This document shows positions 46,834 through 59,508 of a DNA stretch of 64,000 bases, one piece after another. The position numbers were made by a program, and so were the translations under genes. Each line of letters starts with the position of its first letter. Within the stretch, counting starts at the first letter, position 1. The notes beneath the pieces are model-generated. The model searched no databases, was not told the DNA's origin, and saw only the letters and a list, made by a program, of their open reading frames with translations. This DNA is from an uncultured Acinetobacter sp. (GTDB taxonomy: Bacteria > Pseudomonadota > Gammaproteobacteria > Pseudomonadales > Moraxellaceae): NCBI RefSeq assembly GCF_947626835.1, contig NZ_CANQTS010000007.1, forward strand, positions 1-64,000. Reading direction: 5' to 3'.

Positions 46834-48557
46834 GCTGTACGCTCCCCTTTACCTAACCACATATCTTTCATTGATTGACCGGCAATCAGCATTGGATATA
46901 CATGCTCAGTACGGTCAACAGTTACGTTAATAAATACGCACTTGTCGTTAATCGCCATGGCTTCTGCAAGCTTGCTTTCAAGCTCATCGGCATGGTCAAT
47001 TTGAATACCGACGTGACCGTATGCTTCCATCAATTTTGCAAAGTCAGGTAAAGACTCTACATATGAGCTTGAGTGACGACCTTCATAGTTCATGTCTTGC
47101 CACTGTTTTACCATACCTAAAGCACGGTTGTTTAAGCACAAGATTTTGACATTTAAGCCGTATTGCTTACAGGTAGAAAGCTCTTGGATACACATCTGAA
47201 TCGATGCTTCACCGGTAATACACACCACTTGCTGTTCAGGGAAAGCAAGTTTTGCCGCCATTGCGTATGGTAAACCTACGCCCATGGTGCCTAAGCCACC
47301 TGAGTTGATCCATTGACGCGGACGACGATATTTGTAGTACATCGCACCAAACATTTGATGCTGACCTACGTCAGAAGTAATAATGGCTTGACCATTGGTC
47401 ACGCGGTCTAATGCTTCAACCACTTGTTGTGGCTTCATGCTACCGTCAGTTGGAAGGTCGTATTTTAAACCGTGAACTTGACGCCATTCATTAATCTGTT
47501 TCCACCAATCAGCAAGTGCTTCTGGATTTGGTTTAGACACATTTAATTGTTTTAACTGCGCCAACATTTCATTGAGTACTGGCTCAACCGCGCCCACAAT
47601 TGGAATGTGCGCCATAATGGTTTTTGAAATGGTTGCAGGGTCAATATCAATATGAATGACTTTAGCGTTTGGACAGAATTTTGCAGGGTTATTGGTCACA
47701 CGGTCATCAAAACGCGCGCCAATACACAAGATTACATCTGCATTATGCATGGTCATATTGGCTTCGTATGTGCCATGCATACCGAGCATACCGATGAATT
47801 GTTCATCGTTACCCGGGAATGCACCAAGACCCATTAAGGTATTGGTCACAGGGAAACCTAAAATATGCGCAAGTTCAGTCAATTGCTCAGAAGCATTTCC
47901 TTGAACTACACCACCGCCTGTATAAATTACAGGGCGTTTAGCATTTAATAATTCTTCAATCGCTTTACGGATTTGACCTGAATGACCACGGTGTGGTGGT
48001 TGATACGAACGCATCTTCACTTTTTCAGGGTATTCGTAAGCAAATTTTTCTGCAGGATTGGTTGCATCTTTTGGAATATCAACCACAACAGGACCCGGAC
48101 GACCTGACGCTGCGATATAAAATGCTTTTTTAATAATGGCAGGAATTTCGCTGGCGTGACGCACTTGGAAGCTGTGTTTTACGATTGGGCGAGAAATACC
48201 GACCATATCGGTTTCTTGGAACGCATCCTCACCGATCAAATGGCTTGCAACCTGACCTGACAAAATCACCATTGGGATTGAGTCCATATAGGCAGTTGCA
48301 ATTGGCGTTACAGTATTGGTCGCACCTGGACCTGATGTTACGAGAACAACACCAGTTTTACCTGTGACACGCGAATAAGCGTCGGCCATGTGACCTGCTG
48401 CTTGCTCATGACGTACGAGGTAATGATTGATTCTTTCTTGTTGAAAAAGCGCATCATAAATATGAAGTACTGCGCCGCCTGGATATCCAAAAACATGTTC
48501 AACGCCTTCGTCCGCTAATGCGCGAACAAGCATTTCACCACCAGATAAAAGTTCCAA
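46830..48557 (-). CDS. ilvI: Acetolactate synthase large subunit (TTG start)
   Basis: [73 protein letters not shown]-binding C-terminus. Confidence 0.96.
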   Translation of the reverse strand: MELLSGGEMLVRALADEGVEHVFGYPGGAVLHIYDALFQQERINHYLVRHEQAAGHMADAYSRVTGKTGVVLVTSGPGATNTVTPIATAYMDSIPMVILSGQVASHLIGEDAFQETDMVGISRPIVKHSFQVRHASEIPAIIKKAFYIAASGRPGPVVVDIPKDATNPAEKFAYEYPEKVKMRSYQPPHRGHSGQIRKAIEELLNAKRPVIYTGGGVVQGNASEQLTELAHILGFPVTNTLMGLGAFPGNDEQFIGMLGMHGTYEANMTMHNADVILCIGARFDDRVTNNPAKFCPNAKVIHIDIDPATISKTIMAHIPIVGAVEPVLNEMLAQLKQLNVSKPNPEALADWWKQINEWRQVHGLKYDLPTDGSMKPQQVVEALDRVTNGQAIITSDVGQHQMFGAMYYKYRRPRQWINSGGLGTMGVGLPYAMAAKLAFPEQQVVCITGEASIQMCIQELSTCKQYGLNVKILCLNNRALGMVKQWQDMNYEGRHSSSYVESLPDFAKLMEAYGHVGIQIDHADELESKLAEAMAINDKCVFINVTVDRTEHVYPMLIAGQSMKDMWLGKGERTA

Positions 48558-49191
48558 CGTGATTCACCCTAATATTTTTAAGATATACGATTTTTGTGAC
48601 CGTATATACTTTCATTCATTCATTGTCTGCACTGTTATAGCACACATATTTCATAGTTTTGATAGCAATAAGAAAAAAATCTGATCCATTGGCTGTTTGA
48701 GCACTAAAGGATCTAAAACATGTTGGGATAAACATATTTTGTTGGCTTTGTGCATCTTCTCGGCTAGAGAAAACGTCCATTGCTAAGATGTATTCATTCG
48801 AAGGGTGATCGAATTCAGACATATAAAACTAAAGACAGCATTTTTGTAGTTTCAAACCACAAAGTCAAGTTGAAAAATTGGCTTTTTTTGCATTCACTGC
48901 CATGCGCTTAAAAAATAAACTTGTTGTGTATTTTTAATCCAATACTCTAACTATTTAAAATGACTCAGAAATTATTTTTTAATAATTTATTTATATGAAT
49001 GATATAAATAAATATAATACCAAAACACAGTTATAAAAATTTTATGGCGCAGGCCATGACATCTAAAAAGCCATAATTGTTTAAATAAAATACGTTAAAA
49101 TCAAAAATTATCATCTTACACATTGTGCTTTTGTTGTCATCAACCTGACAAGCTTAAGCTTTAACACTGTACATTATTGAAGGGGAAAATC

Positions 49192-49512
49192 ATGGCTATT
49201 CAAACCATTCAGATTAAAAAATTACTGCTGATCACGGCGTTGATGTGCAATAGTTCTGCACTCATGGCGCAAAGTTTTTATAAATGGGTCGATCAACACG
49301 GTTCCACCCATTACACCACTACACCACCCCCTAAAAATGCCAAAAAGCTCTCTAAAGTGGACACCTATCATCATCCACAAAGTAAGGTGACTACGCCGGC
49401 ACAACCAAGCAATCCAAGTCACAATACTCCACCTCAAGCTGCACCAAATCAAATGGATCAGCAGCAACAAGAAGCCAACGCAGCACTTGAGCAAGGCCGT
49501 ACAAGTCTGTAA
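49192..49512 (+). CDS. Secreted DUF4124-like protein
   Basis: Signal peptide then SFYKWVDQHGSTHYTTTPPPKNAKKLSKV; ATG at 49192. Confidence 0.82.
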   Translation: MAIQTIQIKKLLLITALMCNSSALMAQSFYKWVDQHGSTHYTTTPPPKNAKKLSKVDTYHHPQSKVTTPAQPSNPSHNTPPQAAPNQMDQQQQEANAALEQGRTSL

Positions 49513-49582
49513 GGCAATTTTTGCCATGCTTAAAATTCACTTTTAGGTGCATTTTGCGCTATGCTGTGGCTTAAATTTTTAA

Positions 49583-52225
<2,643 letters not shown>

Positions 52226-52259
52226 TCCTGCTCTTTCTGAGGATTTCACAATTCCCAAA

Positions 52260-52292
52260 CAAAGCCCGTTGCCAGTCAACGGGCTTTGAATT
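52260..52292 (+). terminator. Hairpin between leuS and lptE
   Basis: CAAAGCCCGTTG-CCAGT-CAACGGGCTTTG; weak downstream T content. Confidence 0.55.
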
Positions 52293-52335
52293 TACAATCA
52301 CCACAGAATTTAAACTCGATAACAGAGGACAACGC

Positions 52336-52857
52336 ATGCATTTAGGCAAACGTTTAGCAGCAATTGTTTTAACTTGTGGTCTTGGTGCAAGCTTAACCGG
52401 TTGTGGTTTTCATTTAAAAGGCACCAATCCAAGTGTTGCGCCTGTGGCTTATCAAAAAATGAATCTTGTGTTACCCAATAACCCTGACAGTGACTTATTA
52501 CAAGAAAAACTCGCCATTTATTTAGGCACAGCAGGCGTACAACTCAGCGATTCATCGGACGCTTATGTATTGCGTGTGTTGGACTATACTCCACGTCGTT
52601 TAGAACTCAATGGCAAACTGATTGAAGTATTATTGCGTTTAAATGTGACCTTTCGTATTGAAGATGCACAAGGCAATGCTTTAACCGAACCACGTACCGT
52701 GATTGCAACCCGTACCTATCAATATGACTTGGCGACCGTCAACACCGATGACCAAGAAAACAAATATTTAAATCAGGTGATGGTGGATGATGTGGCACAG
52801 CAAATTGTGCGCCAGATTTCATCTAACCGTTTACCTAAAACCCAAGCTGCTCAGTAA
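52336..52857 (+). CDS. lptE: LPS-assembly lipoprotein LptE
   Basis: Lipoprotein signal GASLTGCGFHLKG; located between leuS and holA. Confidence 0.92.
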   Translation: MHLGKRLAAIVLTCGLGASLTGCGFHLKGTNPSVAPVAYQKMNLVLPNNPDSDLLQEKLAIYLGTAGVQLSDSSDAYVLRVLDYTPRRLELNGKLIEVLLRLNVTFRIEDAQGNALTEPRTVIATRTYQYDLATVNTDDQENKYLNQVMVDDVAQQIVRQISSNRLPKTQAAQ

Positions 52858-52860
52858 TTT

Positions 52861-53856
52861 ATGAAACTTGACTATCTGCAAGCCTTAAAACGTATTGAAT
52901 CAGCGCGTGGCGCTTGGGTGCTGCATGGTCAAGAACCGCTGCTTGAACAAAATCTACTAGACGCTTTTCGTCGGCATTGGCAGGCTCAAGGTATTGAGCG
53001 GCAGCGTTATGATTTAAGCAATGTCGGCGATTGGAAAACTGTATTTAGTGCGCTTAATAGTTTGTCTTTATTTGCAACCCAACTGGCGATTGAAGTACAT
53101 GGCAATATTAAGCCCGATGCCAGTGCCTTAAAACAGTTAGACAATTATTTATTGCAAGGTGACAGTAACGAAAATCTGTTGCTGATCGTGATGCCGAAGC
53201 AAGACAGTGCCAGTTTAAAAACTAAGTTTTTTCAAACCCTTGATGCCAATGGCACATTAGTGGCTTTAACCGCCAACTATGCGCAAGATCGGCAGCAAAT
53301 TTTAAGCGTCGAAGCTGAAAAACTTGGTCTTAAACTGCATACAGATGCTTGGGCATGGTTAGAGGCGCATCACGAGCATAACTTACTGGCCGCTAAAAAC
53401 AGTCTAATGCGAGTTGCTGATACCTTTGCTGAAGTTGAAACCATTGGCATTGCTGAACTGCAAGCTTGCTTACAAGATCAATCACGCTATAGCACCTTTG
53501 ATTTAAGCGATGCGATGTTGCAAGGTGATCTTGCCCAAGCGATCAAAATTTTTCAGTATTTAGTCGCCTCAGGCGAAGCCATGACTTTAATTTTATGGAG
53601 TGTCAGTAAAGAAATGCGTTTGCTGATGCAACTATTTGAACAGCCGCATAACCCATTGCAATTGGGGATTTGGAAGACCAAAGTGGCCGTATACCAACAG
53701 GCATTACGCCGTTTAAATCCACAAGATTTTTTAACATGGCCAGATGTGTTATTACGTATTGATAGTGCGGTGAAAGGTTTAGGCCATGAAAATCCCGAAC
53801 ACTTGATTCAACAAGCCATTGCTTTGATCTGTGGACAGCGCTTATTTAACACGTAA
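52861..53856 (+). CDS. holA: DNA polymerase III subunit delta
   Basis: GAWVLHGQEPLLEQNLLDAFR; SRYSTFDLSDAMLQGDLAQAIKIFQYL; conserved position after lptE. Confidence 0.94.
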   Translation: MKLDYLQALKRIESARGAWVLHGQEPLLEQNLLDAFRRHWQAQGIERQRYDLSNVGDWKTVFSALNSLSLFATQLAIEVHGNIKPDASALKQLDNYLLQGDSNENLLLIVMPKQDSASLKTKFFQTLDANGTLVALTANYAQDRQQILSVEAEKLGLKLHTDAWAWLEAHHEHNLLAAKNSLMRVADTFAEVETIGIAELQACLQDQSRYSTFDLSDAMLQGDLAQAIKIFQYLVASGEAMTLILWSVSKEMRLLMQLFEQPHNPLQLGIWKTKVAVYQQALRRLNPQDFLTWPDVLLRIDSAVKGLGHENPEHLIQQAIALICGQRLFNT

Positions 53857-53953
53857 CAAATAAGAATGATTTTCGATTTGTGAAAAATATCCACGCTTTA
53901 TCCTTATTTCAGACATATAATTTGAGCAATTTTTGGAACAAATCATATTGCTC

Positions 53954-55291
53954 ATGGTCAAAATAAAACCGATTAAAATATTACTCGCATTGCTCTGTGC
54001 CGCAGCGATAGCGGTCACTGCATGGTATTTTCTTAGCCCTAAAGAGCAGGCACCGCAATATATTACGGCAAGCGTTGCCAAGGGTGACATTGAAGACTCT
54101 GTATTAGCCACAGGCATTTTAGAAGCCACTAAAATGGTGAGTGTTGGTGCGCAGGTTTCAGGTCAAGTTAAAAAAATGTATGTAGAACTTGGCGATCAAG
54201 TCAAACAAGGTCAGTTGATTGCTGAAATTGACTCTGTGCGTCAAAAAAATGATGTAAAAACCGCAGAAGCGAGCATTAAAAATCAACAAGCCCAATTGGC
54301 AGTCCGTCAAGCCAATTTAGCTAAGGTCGAAGCCGAGTATCGTCGTCAACAAGCCATGTTTGCTGAAGATGCCACCTCGAAAGCCGAACTTGAAGGCGCA
54401 ATGGCAAGTTATAAAACTGCGCAAGCAGAAATTGTTGCCATTAACGCGCAAATTGAGCAATCACGTTTAACCTTAGCCACAGCCAAAGAAGACTTAGGCT
54501 ATACCCAAATTGTGGCACCCATGGATGGTACCGTGGTGGCGATCGTGACTGAAGAAGGTCAAACCGTAAACGCCAATCAAAGTGCGCCAACCATTGTGAA
54601 ATTGGCCAAATTAGATACCATGACCGTTAAAGCTGAAATTTCTGAAGCAGACGTGATGAAAGTCCAAGAAGGTCAAACGGTGTATTTCACTACCCTTGGA
54701 AACAATGAGAAGAAATACTACGCCACTTTGCGTCAGGTTGAACCTGCACCCAATTCAATCAATACCGAAACCAGCAATTCAAGCTCATCTTCAAGCACAG
54801 CAGTGTATTACAACGCGTTATTTGATGTACCTAATGAAGATGGCAAATTGCGTATTGATATGACCGCACAAGTATATATCGTATTAAATGAAGCGCGTAA
54901 TACCTTAACCATTCCAGCATCTGCGATTCAAGCATCTAACCGTCCGGCACGTGCAGCAAATGCCCCACCTCGCCCTGAACGTAGCGAGCGTACCAACCAA
55001 GAGCGTCCACAAGGTGAACGCCCTGCTCGTTTAGAATTAAATGCCGCAGAAAAAGCGTTGGTTGATCAAGGTCAAGCGTCTGTTGCCATGGTACGTGTGT
55101 TGCAAGCTGACGGTACAGCCAAACCTCAACAAGTATTAATTGGTTTAAATAACCGTGCTAATGCCCAAGTCATTCGTGGCTTAAACCAAGGCGACCAAGT
55201 CGTGATTGCAGATGCTGCAGACACCTCAAATGATGCTGCTAAACGCAGTACCAGCCGTGCCGGTGCCGGTGGCCCACCAATGAGAATGTAA
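53954..55291 (+). CDS. macA: Macrolide efflux periplasmic adaptor MacA
   Basis: HlyD/RND adaptor: [60 protein letters not shown] at 53954 preferred. Confidence 0.92.
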   Translation: MVKIKPIKILLALLCAAAIAVTAWYFLSPKEQAPQYITASVAKGDIEDSVLATGILEATKMVSVGAQVSGQVKKMYVELGDQVKQGQLIAEIDSVRQKNDVKTAEASIKNQQAQLAVRQANLAKVEAEYRRQQAMFAEDATSKAELEGAMASYKTAQAEIVAINAQIEQSRLTLATAKEDLGYTQIVAPMDGTVVAIVTEEGQTVNANQSAPTIVKLAKLDTMTVKAEISEADVMKVQEGQTVYFTTLGNNEKKYYATLRQVEPAPNSINTETSNSSSSSSTAVYYNALFDVPNEDGKLRIDMTAQVYIVLNEARNTLTIPASAIQASNRPARAANAPPRPERSERTNQERPQGERPARLELNAAEKALVDQGQASVAMVRVLQADGTAKPQQVLIGLNNRANAQVIRGLNQGDQVVIADAADTSNDAAKRSTSRAGAGGPPMRM

Positions 55292-55292
55292 T

Positions 55293-57269
55293 ATGAGCCA
55301 GACACAAACACCGCTGTTGGCGGTTAAAGATCTGGTGCGTGAATTTCCTGCAGGTGAAGGCACTGTCCAGATTTTAAAAGGGGTCAATTTAGAAATTTAT
55401 CCGGGCGAATTGGTGGCCATTGTCGGTCAATCGGGTTCGGGTAAATCGACCTTAATGAATATTTTAGGCTGTTTGGATAAACCGACGTCGGGCAGTTATC
55501 AGGTCAAAGGGCGTGAAACACGTGAACTTGAAGCCGATGAATTGGCACAATTACGCCGTGAATATTTTGGTTTTATTTTTCAGCGCTACCATTTACTTGG
55601 CGATTTAACCGCAGCAGGCAACGTTGAAGTGCCTGCCATTTATGCCGGTCACGACAGTGAAGAGCGTCATCAACGTGCGGTGAAACTCCTCGGTGATTTA
55701 GGTTTAAGCGAAAAAACCCAAAACCGTCCAAGTCAACTTTCAGGTGGTCAACAGCAACGGGTGTCAATTGCCCGCGCCCTCATGAACGGCGGTGATGTCA
55801 TTTTGGCCGATGAGCCCACTGGTGCATTAGACAAAAACAGTGGTATTGAAGTGATGCGTATTTTACGTGAGCTCAATGCCAAAGGGCATACCATTATCTT
55901 GGTGACCCATGATTTAAACGTCGCTAAAAACGCCACCCGAATCATTGAAATTTCTGACGGAAATATTGTTTCTGATCGTGCCAATGTACCCGCAATTGAT
56001 GATGGCTTTGAAAAACAAAGCCTAAACCGTGCCCCACAGAAGAAAACCTCAAGTTTTCGAGCGGTGTTTGACCGTTTAGGTGAAGCCTTCCGTATGGCGG
56101 TGCTGGCCATGAATGCGCATCGTATGCGTACCTTTTTAACCATGTTGGGTATTATTATCGGGATTGCCTCGGTAGTTTCGGTGGTGGCACTAGGTAACGG
56201 ATCACAGCAACAAATTTTAAAAAATATTAGTAGCTTAGGTACCAATACCATTACCGTATTCCAAGGTCGAGGCTTTGGCGATACCTCAAGGTCATCCCAA
56301 GCCAAAACCTTAATTCCCGCCGATGCCGATGCCTTAGCCGAACAACCTTATGTGGACGGTGTAAGTCCATCAGTTAATACCAACGTCACAGGGCGTTTTA
56401 AAGATACTGAAGCATCCACTACGGTCAATGGGGTCAGCGAAGACTTCTTTTACGTTAAAGGCTTAACTTTCCAATCGGGTCAGCCATTTGATCGTGCCAG
56501 TGTCAATCAACAAACCCAAGATGTGGTGATTGATACCAATACGCAACGCACCTTTTTTAGCGATGGTAGCAATCCTGTTGGACAAGTGTTGTTATTGGGC
56601 AGTGTACCAAGTCGTATTATTGGTGTCGTCGATGCTCAAGCAGGTGCGATGGGTGGCTCTGATACACTTAACGTGTATTTACCTTATTCAACCGTCATGA
56701 GTCGTATGTTGGGCCAACCGAATGTGCGTCAAATTATTGTACGGGTAAAAGATGAATACCCAAGTGCAACCGCCGAAAATGCGATTTTAAGTTTATTAAC
56801 CCAACGTCACGGCGCACAAGATGTATTTACCCAAAATGCCGACAGTATTCGTGAAACCATTCAACAAACCACGCAAACCATGACCTTGCTGATTTCAGCA
56901 ATTGCGGTGATTTCATTGGTGGTGGGTGGTATTGGCGTGATGAATATTATGTTGGTGTCGGTCACCGAGCGTACTCAAGAAATTGGCGTGCGAATGGCCG
57001 TCGGTGCGCGCCAAAGCGATATTTTGCAGCAATTTTTAATTGAAGCAGTCTTAGTGTGTATCTTAGGTGGTGTGTTGGGTGTGTTACTGTCACTTGGCAT
57101 TGGTCAGCTGATTACCCATTTTGCCGGTGGAACTTTCCAAATGGTTTACTCTACCACCTCAATTGTAGCAGCCTTTGTTTGCTCCAGTTTAATTGGGATT
57201 GTGTTTGGTTTTATCCCCGCACGTAATGCTGCCCGTCTCAACCCTGTAGATGCACTTTCTCGTGAATAA
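55293..57269 (+). CDS. macB: Macrolide ABC transporter ATP-binding/permease MacB
   Basis: [55 protein letters not shown]; MacB/FtsX permease C-terminus. Confidence 0.96.
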   Translation: MSQTQTPLLAVKDLVREFPAGEGTVQILKGVNLEIYPGELVAIVGQSGSGKSTLMNILGCLDKPTSGSYQVKGRETRELEADELAQLRREYFGFIFQRYHLLGDLTAAGNVEVPAIYAGHDSEERHQRAVKLLGDLGLSEKTQNRPSQLSGGQQQRVSIARALMNGGDVILADEPTGALDKNSGIEVMRILRELNAKGHTIILVTHDLNVAKNATRIIEISDGNIVSDRANVPAIDDGFEKQSLNRAPQKKTSSFRAVFDRLGEAFRMAVLAMNAHRMRTFLTMLGIIIGIASVVSVVALGNGSQQQILKNISSLGTNTITVFQGRGFGDTSRSSQAKTLIPADADALAEQPYVDGVSPSVNTNVTGRFKDTEASTTVNGVSEDFFYVKGLTFQSGQPFDRASVNQQTQDVVIDTNTQRTFFSDGSNPVGQVLLLGSVPSRIIGVVDAQAGAMGGSDTLNVYLPYSTVMSRMLGQPNVRQIIVRVKDEYPSATAENAILSLLTQRHGAQDVFTQNADSIRETIQQTTQTMTLLISAIAVISLVVGGIGVMNIMLVSVTERTQEIGVRMAVGARQSDILQQFLIEAVLVCILGGVLGVLLSLGIGQLITHFAGGTFQMVYSTTSIVAAFVCSSLIGIVFGFIPARNAARLNPVDALSRE

Positions 57270-57273
57270 GGTA

Positions 57274-58671
57274 ATGTTTATGAAGCTTTCCAAACTCTGC
57301 ACAGCTTTACTGATCGGCACGGCATTTACAGGCTGTGCTGCGGTGGTTAAGACCCCCTATCAAGCGCCTGTGGTGGATATACCACAAAGTTTTGCGCTGA
57401 ATGCCAAAAAATCTGATCAGATTCATGCCGATGTTTATGCAGATCGTTGGTGGACTTTGTTTAATGATGCCAACTTAAATCAGTTGGTAGAGCAGGTCTT
57501 AGCCAGCAACAGTGATTTGGTCGTGGCGGGTATCAATTTACAACAAGCACGTTTACAAGCAGGTTTAGCCCAAGATCGCCAAGGGGTACGGGTCAATTCA
57601 AGTGTCTCTACAGGACACAATTTTGACTTAAATTCAGGTGAAGATAGCGCTCGCGGTGTGTCTTTAAGTGGCGGTGTCAGCTACGAAGTAGATTTATTTG
57701 GACGTTTGGCCAGTCAAACTGAAGCGGCACGTTGGGAGGCTTTGGCCACCGAACAAGATTTACAAGCCACGGCACAAAGTTTGATTGCCACCACCACGCA
57801 ATTGTATTGGCAGTTGGGCTATTTAAATGAACGCTTCGCTGTGTCGGAGCAAAATTTAAATAGCACCCAACAAACCTATAATTTGGTGCGTAGTCAGTAT
57901 CGTGCAGGAGCGGTTTCAGGCTTAGAAGTGACTCAAGCGGAACAAGCCCTACAAAGCCAACGTGCCAGTTTAAGTCAAATTCAGCAGCAATTGCTTGAAA
58001 CACGCACGGCGCTTGCCGTATTACTCAATCGCCCAGTACAACAATTGAGCATCACCGAACCTAAAGGTTTAGGAACACTCAAACTACCCAATATTGAGGC
58101 AGGTTTACCGGCAAGTTTGCTCGCGCGTCGTCCAGATTTACAAGCTGCTGAGTTACGTTTACGTAAAGCCTTAGCCAATAAAGATGCCACCAAAGCCAGT
58201 TATTATCCATCGATTAGCTTAACCGGCAATTTAGGTGCATCAAGCACGTCGTTAACGCAATTATTGCAAAATCCAACCTTAGCTTTAGGGGCAAGTCTAA
58301 GTCTGCCATTTTTGCAATATAACGATATGAAAAAAGACTTAGCCATTAGCGATTTAGACTATGAAAAAGCCATTGTTCAATATCGTCAAACCTTGTATCA
58401 AGCCTTTGCCGATGTAGAAAATGCGCTGTCGAACCGTACCGAACTTAACCGACAAGTGGCACTACAACAACAGAATGTAGCATTGGCTGAAAAAACCGAA
58501 CGTTTAACCCAAGTGCGCTATAAAAATGGTGCAATTGCTTTAAAAAATGTTTTAGATGCCCAAGCCACTACCCGTAATGCACGTTTGTCTTTGGTGCAAA
58601 CCAAACAAAGCCAATACAACGCGTATGTGACTTTAATGCAAACTCTAGGTGGTTCACCACTTAAAAATTAG
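57274..58671 (+). CDS. NodT/TolC-family outer-membrane efflux lipoprotein
   Basis: Lipoprotein signal IGTAFTGCAAV; RWWTLFNDANLNQLVEQVLASNSDL; LLARRPDLQAAELRLRKALANKDATKASYYPSISLTG. Stop codon is completed by the adjacent IS. Confidence 0.93.
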   Translation: MFMKLSKLCTALLIGTAFTGCAAVVKTPYQAPVVDIPQSFALNAKKSDQIHADVYADRWWTLFNDANLNQLVEQVLASNSDLVVAGINLQQARLQAGLAQDRQGVRVNSSVSTGHNFDLNSGEDSARGVSLSGGVSYEVDLFGRLASQTEAARWEALATEQDLQATAQSLIATTTQLYWQLGYLNERFAVSEQNLNSTQQTYNLVRSQYRAGAVSGLEVTQAEQALQSQRASLSQIQQQLLETRTALAVLLNRPVQQLSITEPKGLGTLKLPNIEAGLPASLLARRPDLQAAELRLRKALANKDATKASYYPSISLTGNLGASSTSLTQLLQNPTLALGASLSLPFLQYNDMKKDLAISDLDYEKAIVQYRQTLYQAFADVENALSNRTELNRQVALQQQNVALAEKTERLTQVRYKNGAIALKNVLDAQATTRNARLSLVQTKQSQYNAYVTLMQTLGGSPLKN

Positions 58672-59457
58672 GTGGTGTATCAAAAAGTATGCTAAAAAAA
58701 GCAGGTTGAATTTTGATAAAATAGAGAAATGCAAATAACTCTAGAAATCAAATGTCCAACCTGCCTCAGTGACAGTATAAAGAAAAATGGCATCAAAGTA
58801 GATGGGAAACAAAACTACCAATGCAAAGACTGCAAACGTCAGTTTATTGGTGACCATGCTCTGAGCTATCTAGGATGTAATTCTGGCATTACTCGTAAAA
58901 TATTACAGTTAATGGTCAGAGGCAGCGGTATACGAGATATCGCTGAAGTTGAGCGCATTAGTATCGGTAAAGTCTTACGGACTTTAACTGAATCGGCCTA
59001 TCAAATTCAGCCTAAACAAAGTCATTATGAATCTCTCGAAGTAGATGAATTCTGGACTTTTGTTGGAAATAAAAATAATAAACAATGGCTTATTTACGCC
59101 TACCATCGAGAAACAGGTGAGATTGTTGCTTATGTTTGGGGTAAGAGAGATTTAGCTACAGTCCAAAGGTTGAAGACAAAGCTTAAACAATTAGGTATTC
59201 ACTACACCCGAATTGCAAGTGATCATTGGGACAGTTTCATCACTGCTTTTAAAAACTGCAAGCGAAGTATTGGTAAGTTTTTTACTGTAGGAATTGAAGG
59301 TAATAATTGCAAAATAAGGCATCGAATAAGGCGTGGTTTTAGAAGAAGTTGTAATTTCTCCAAAAAGCTTGAAAACCATTTTAAAGCCTTCGACTTAACC
59401 TTCTTTTACATCAATAATGGCTTCATTTAATGTCAGCATACTTTTTAAAACACCACC
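58671..59457 (+). mobile_element. IS1-family insertion sequence, 787 bp, apparently intact
   Basis: 25-bp terminal inverted repeats (22/25 identical: GGTGGTGTATCAAAAAGTATGCTAA vs GGTGGTGTTTTAAAAAGTATGCTGA); perfect 8-bp duplication AAAAATTA at 58663-58670 and 59458-59465; one transposase ORF. Confidence 0.95.
58729..59430 (+). CDS. IS1-family transposase, single uninterrupted ORF
   Basis: N-terminal zinc finger CPTCLSDSIKKNGIKVDGKQNYQCKDCKRQF; InsB-like VDEFWTFVGNKNNKQWLIYAYHRETGEIVAYVWGKRDLATV; candidate DDE residues retained. Confidence 0.93.
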   Translation: MQITLEIKCPTCLSDSIKKNGIKVDGKQNYQCKDCKRQFIGDHALSYLGCNSGITRKILQLMVRGSGIRDIAEVERISIGKVLRTLTESAYQIQPKQSHYESLEVDEFWTFVGNKNNKQWLIYAYHRETGEIVAYVWGKRDLATVQRLKTKLKQLGIHYTRIASDHWDSFITAFKNCKRSIGKFFTVGIEGNNCKIRHRIRRGFRRSCNFSKKLENHFKAFDLTFFYINNGFI

Positions 59458-59477
59458 AAAAATTAAACTGTAGATCA

Positions 59478-59508
59478 AAAAACCGAAGCTCAATGCTTCG
59501 GTTTTTTT
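59478..59508. terminator. Bidirectional terminator between the efflux operon/IS and the Sel1 gene
   Basis: AAAA-ACCGAAGC-TCAAT-GCTTCGGT-TTTTTT. Confidence 0.85.

Noticed and set aside
48616-48822. 68-aa minus-strand ORF upstream of ilvI, considered as a leader peptide or small protein
   Set aside because: No run of Ile/Val/Leu codons for attenuation, no recognisable family, and AT-rich flanks; possible but not supportable.
55748-56305. 185-aa ORF antisense to macB
   Set aside because: Shadow ORF of a well-supported ABC transporter gene.
53954-58671. macA-macB-TolC-like cluster as a novel efflux system
   Set aside because: Matches a standard tripartite MacAB-type arrangement; only the MacA insert and the IS junction are unusual.
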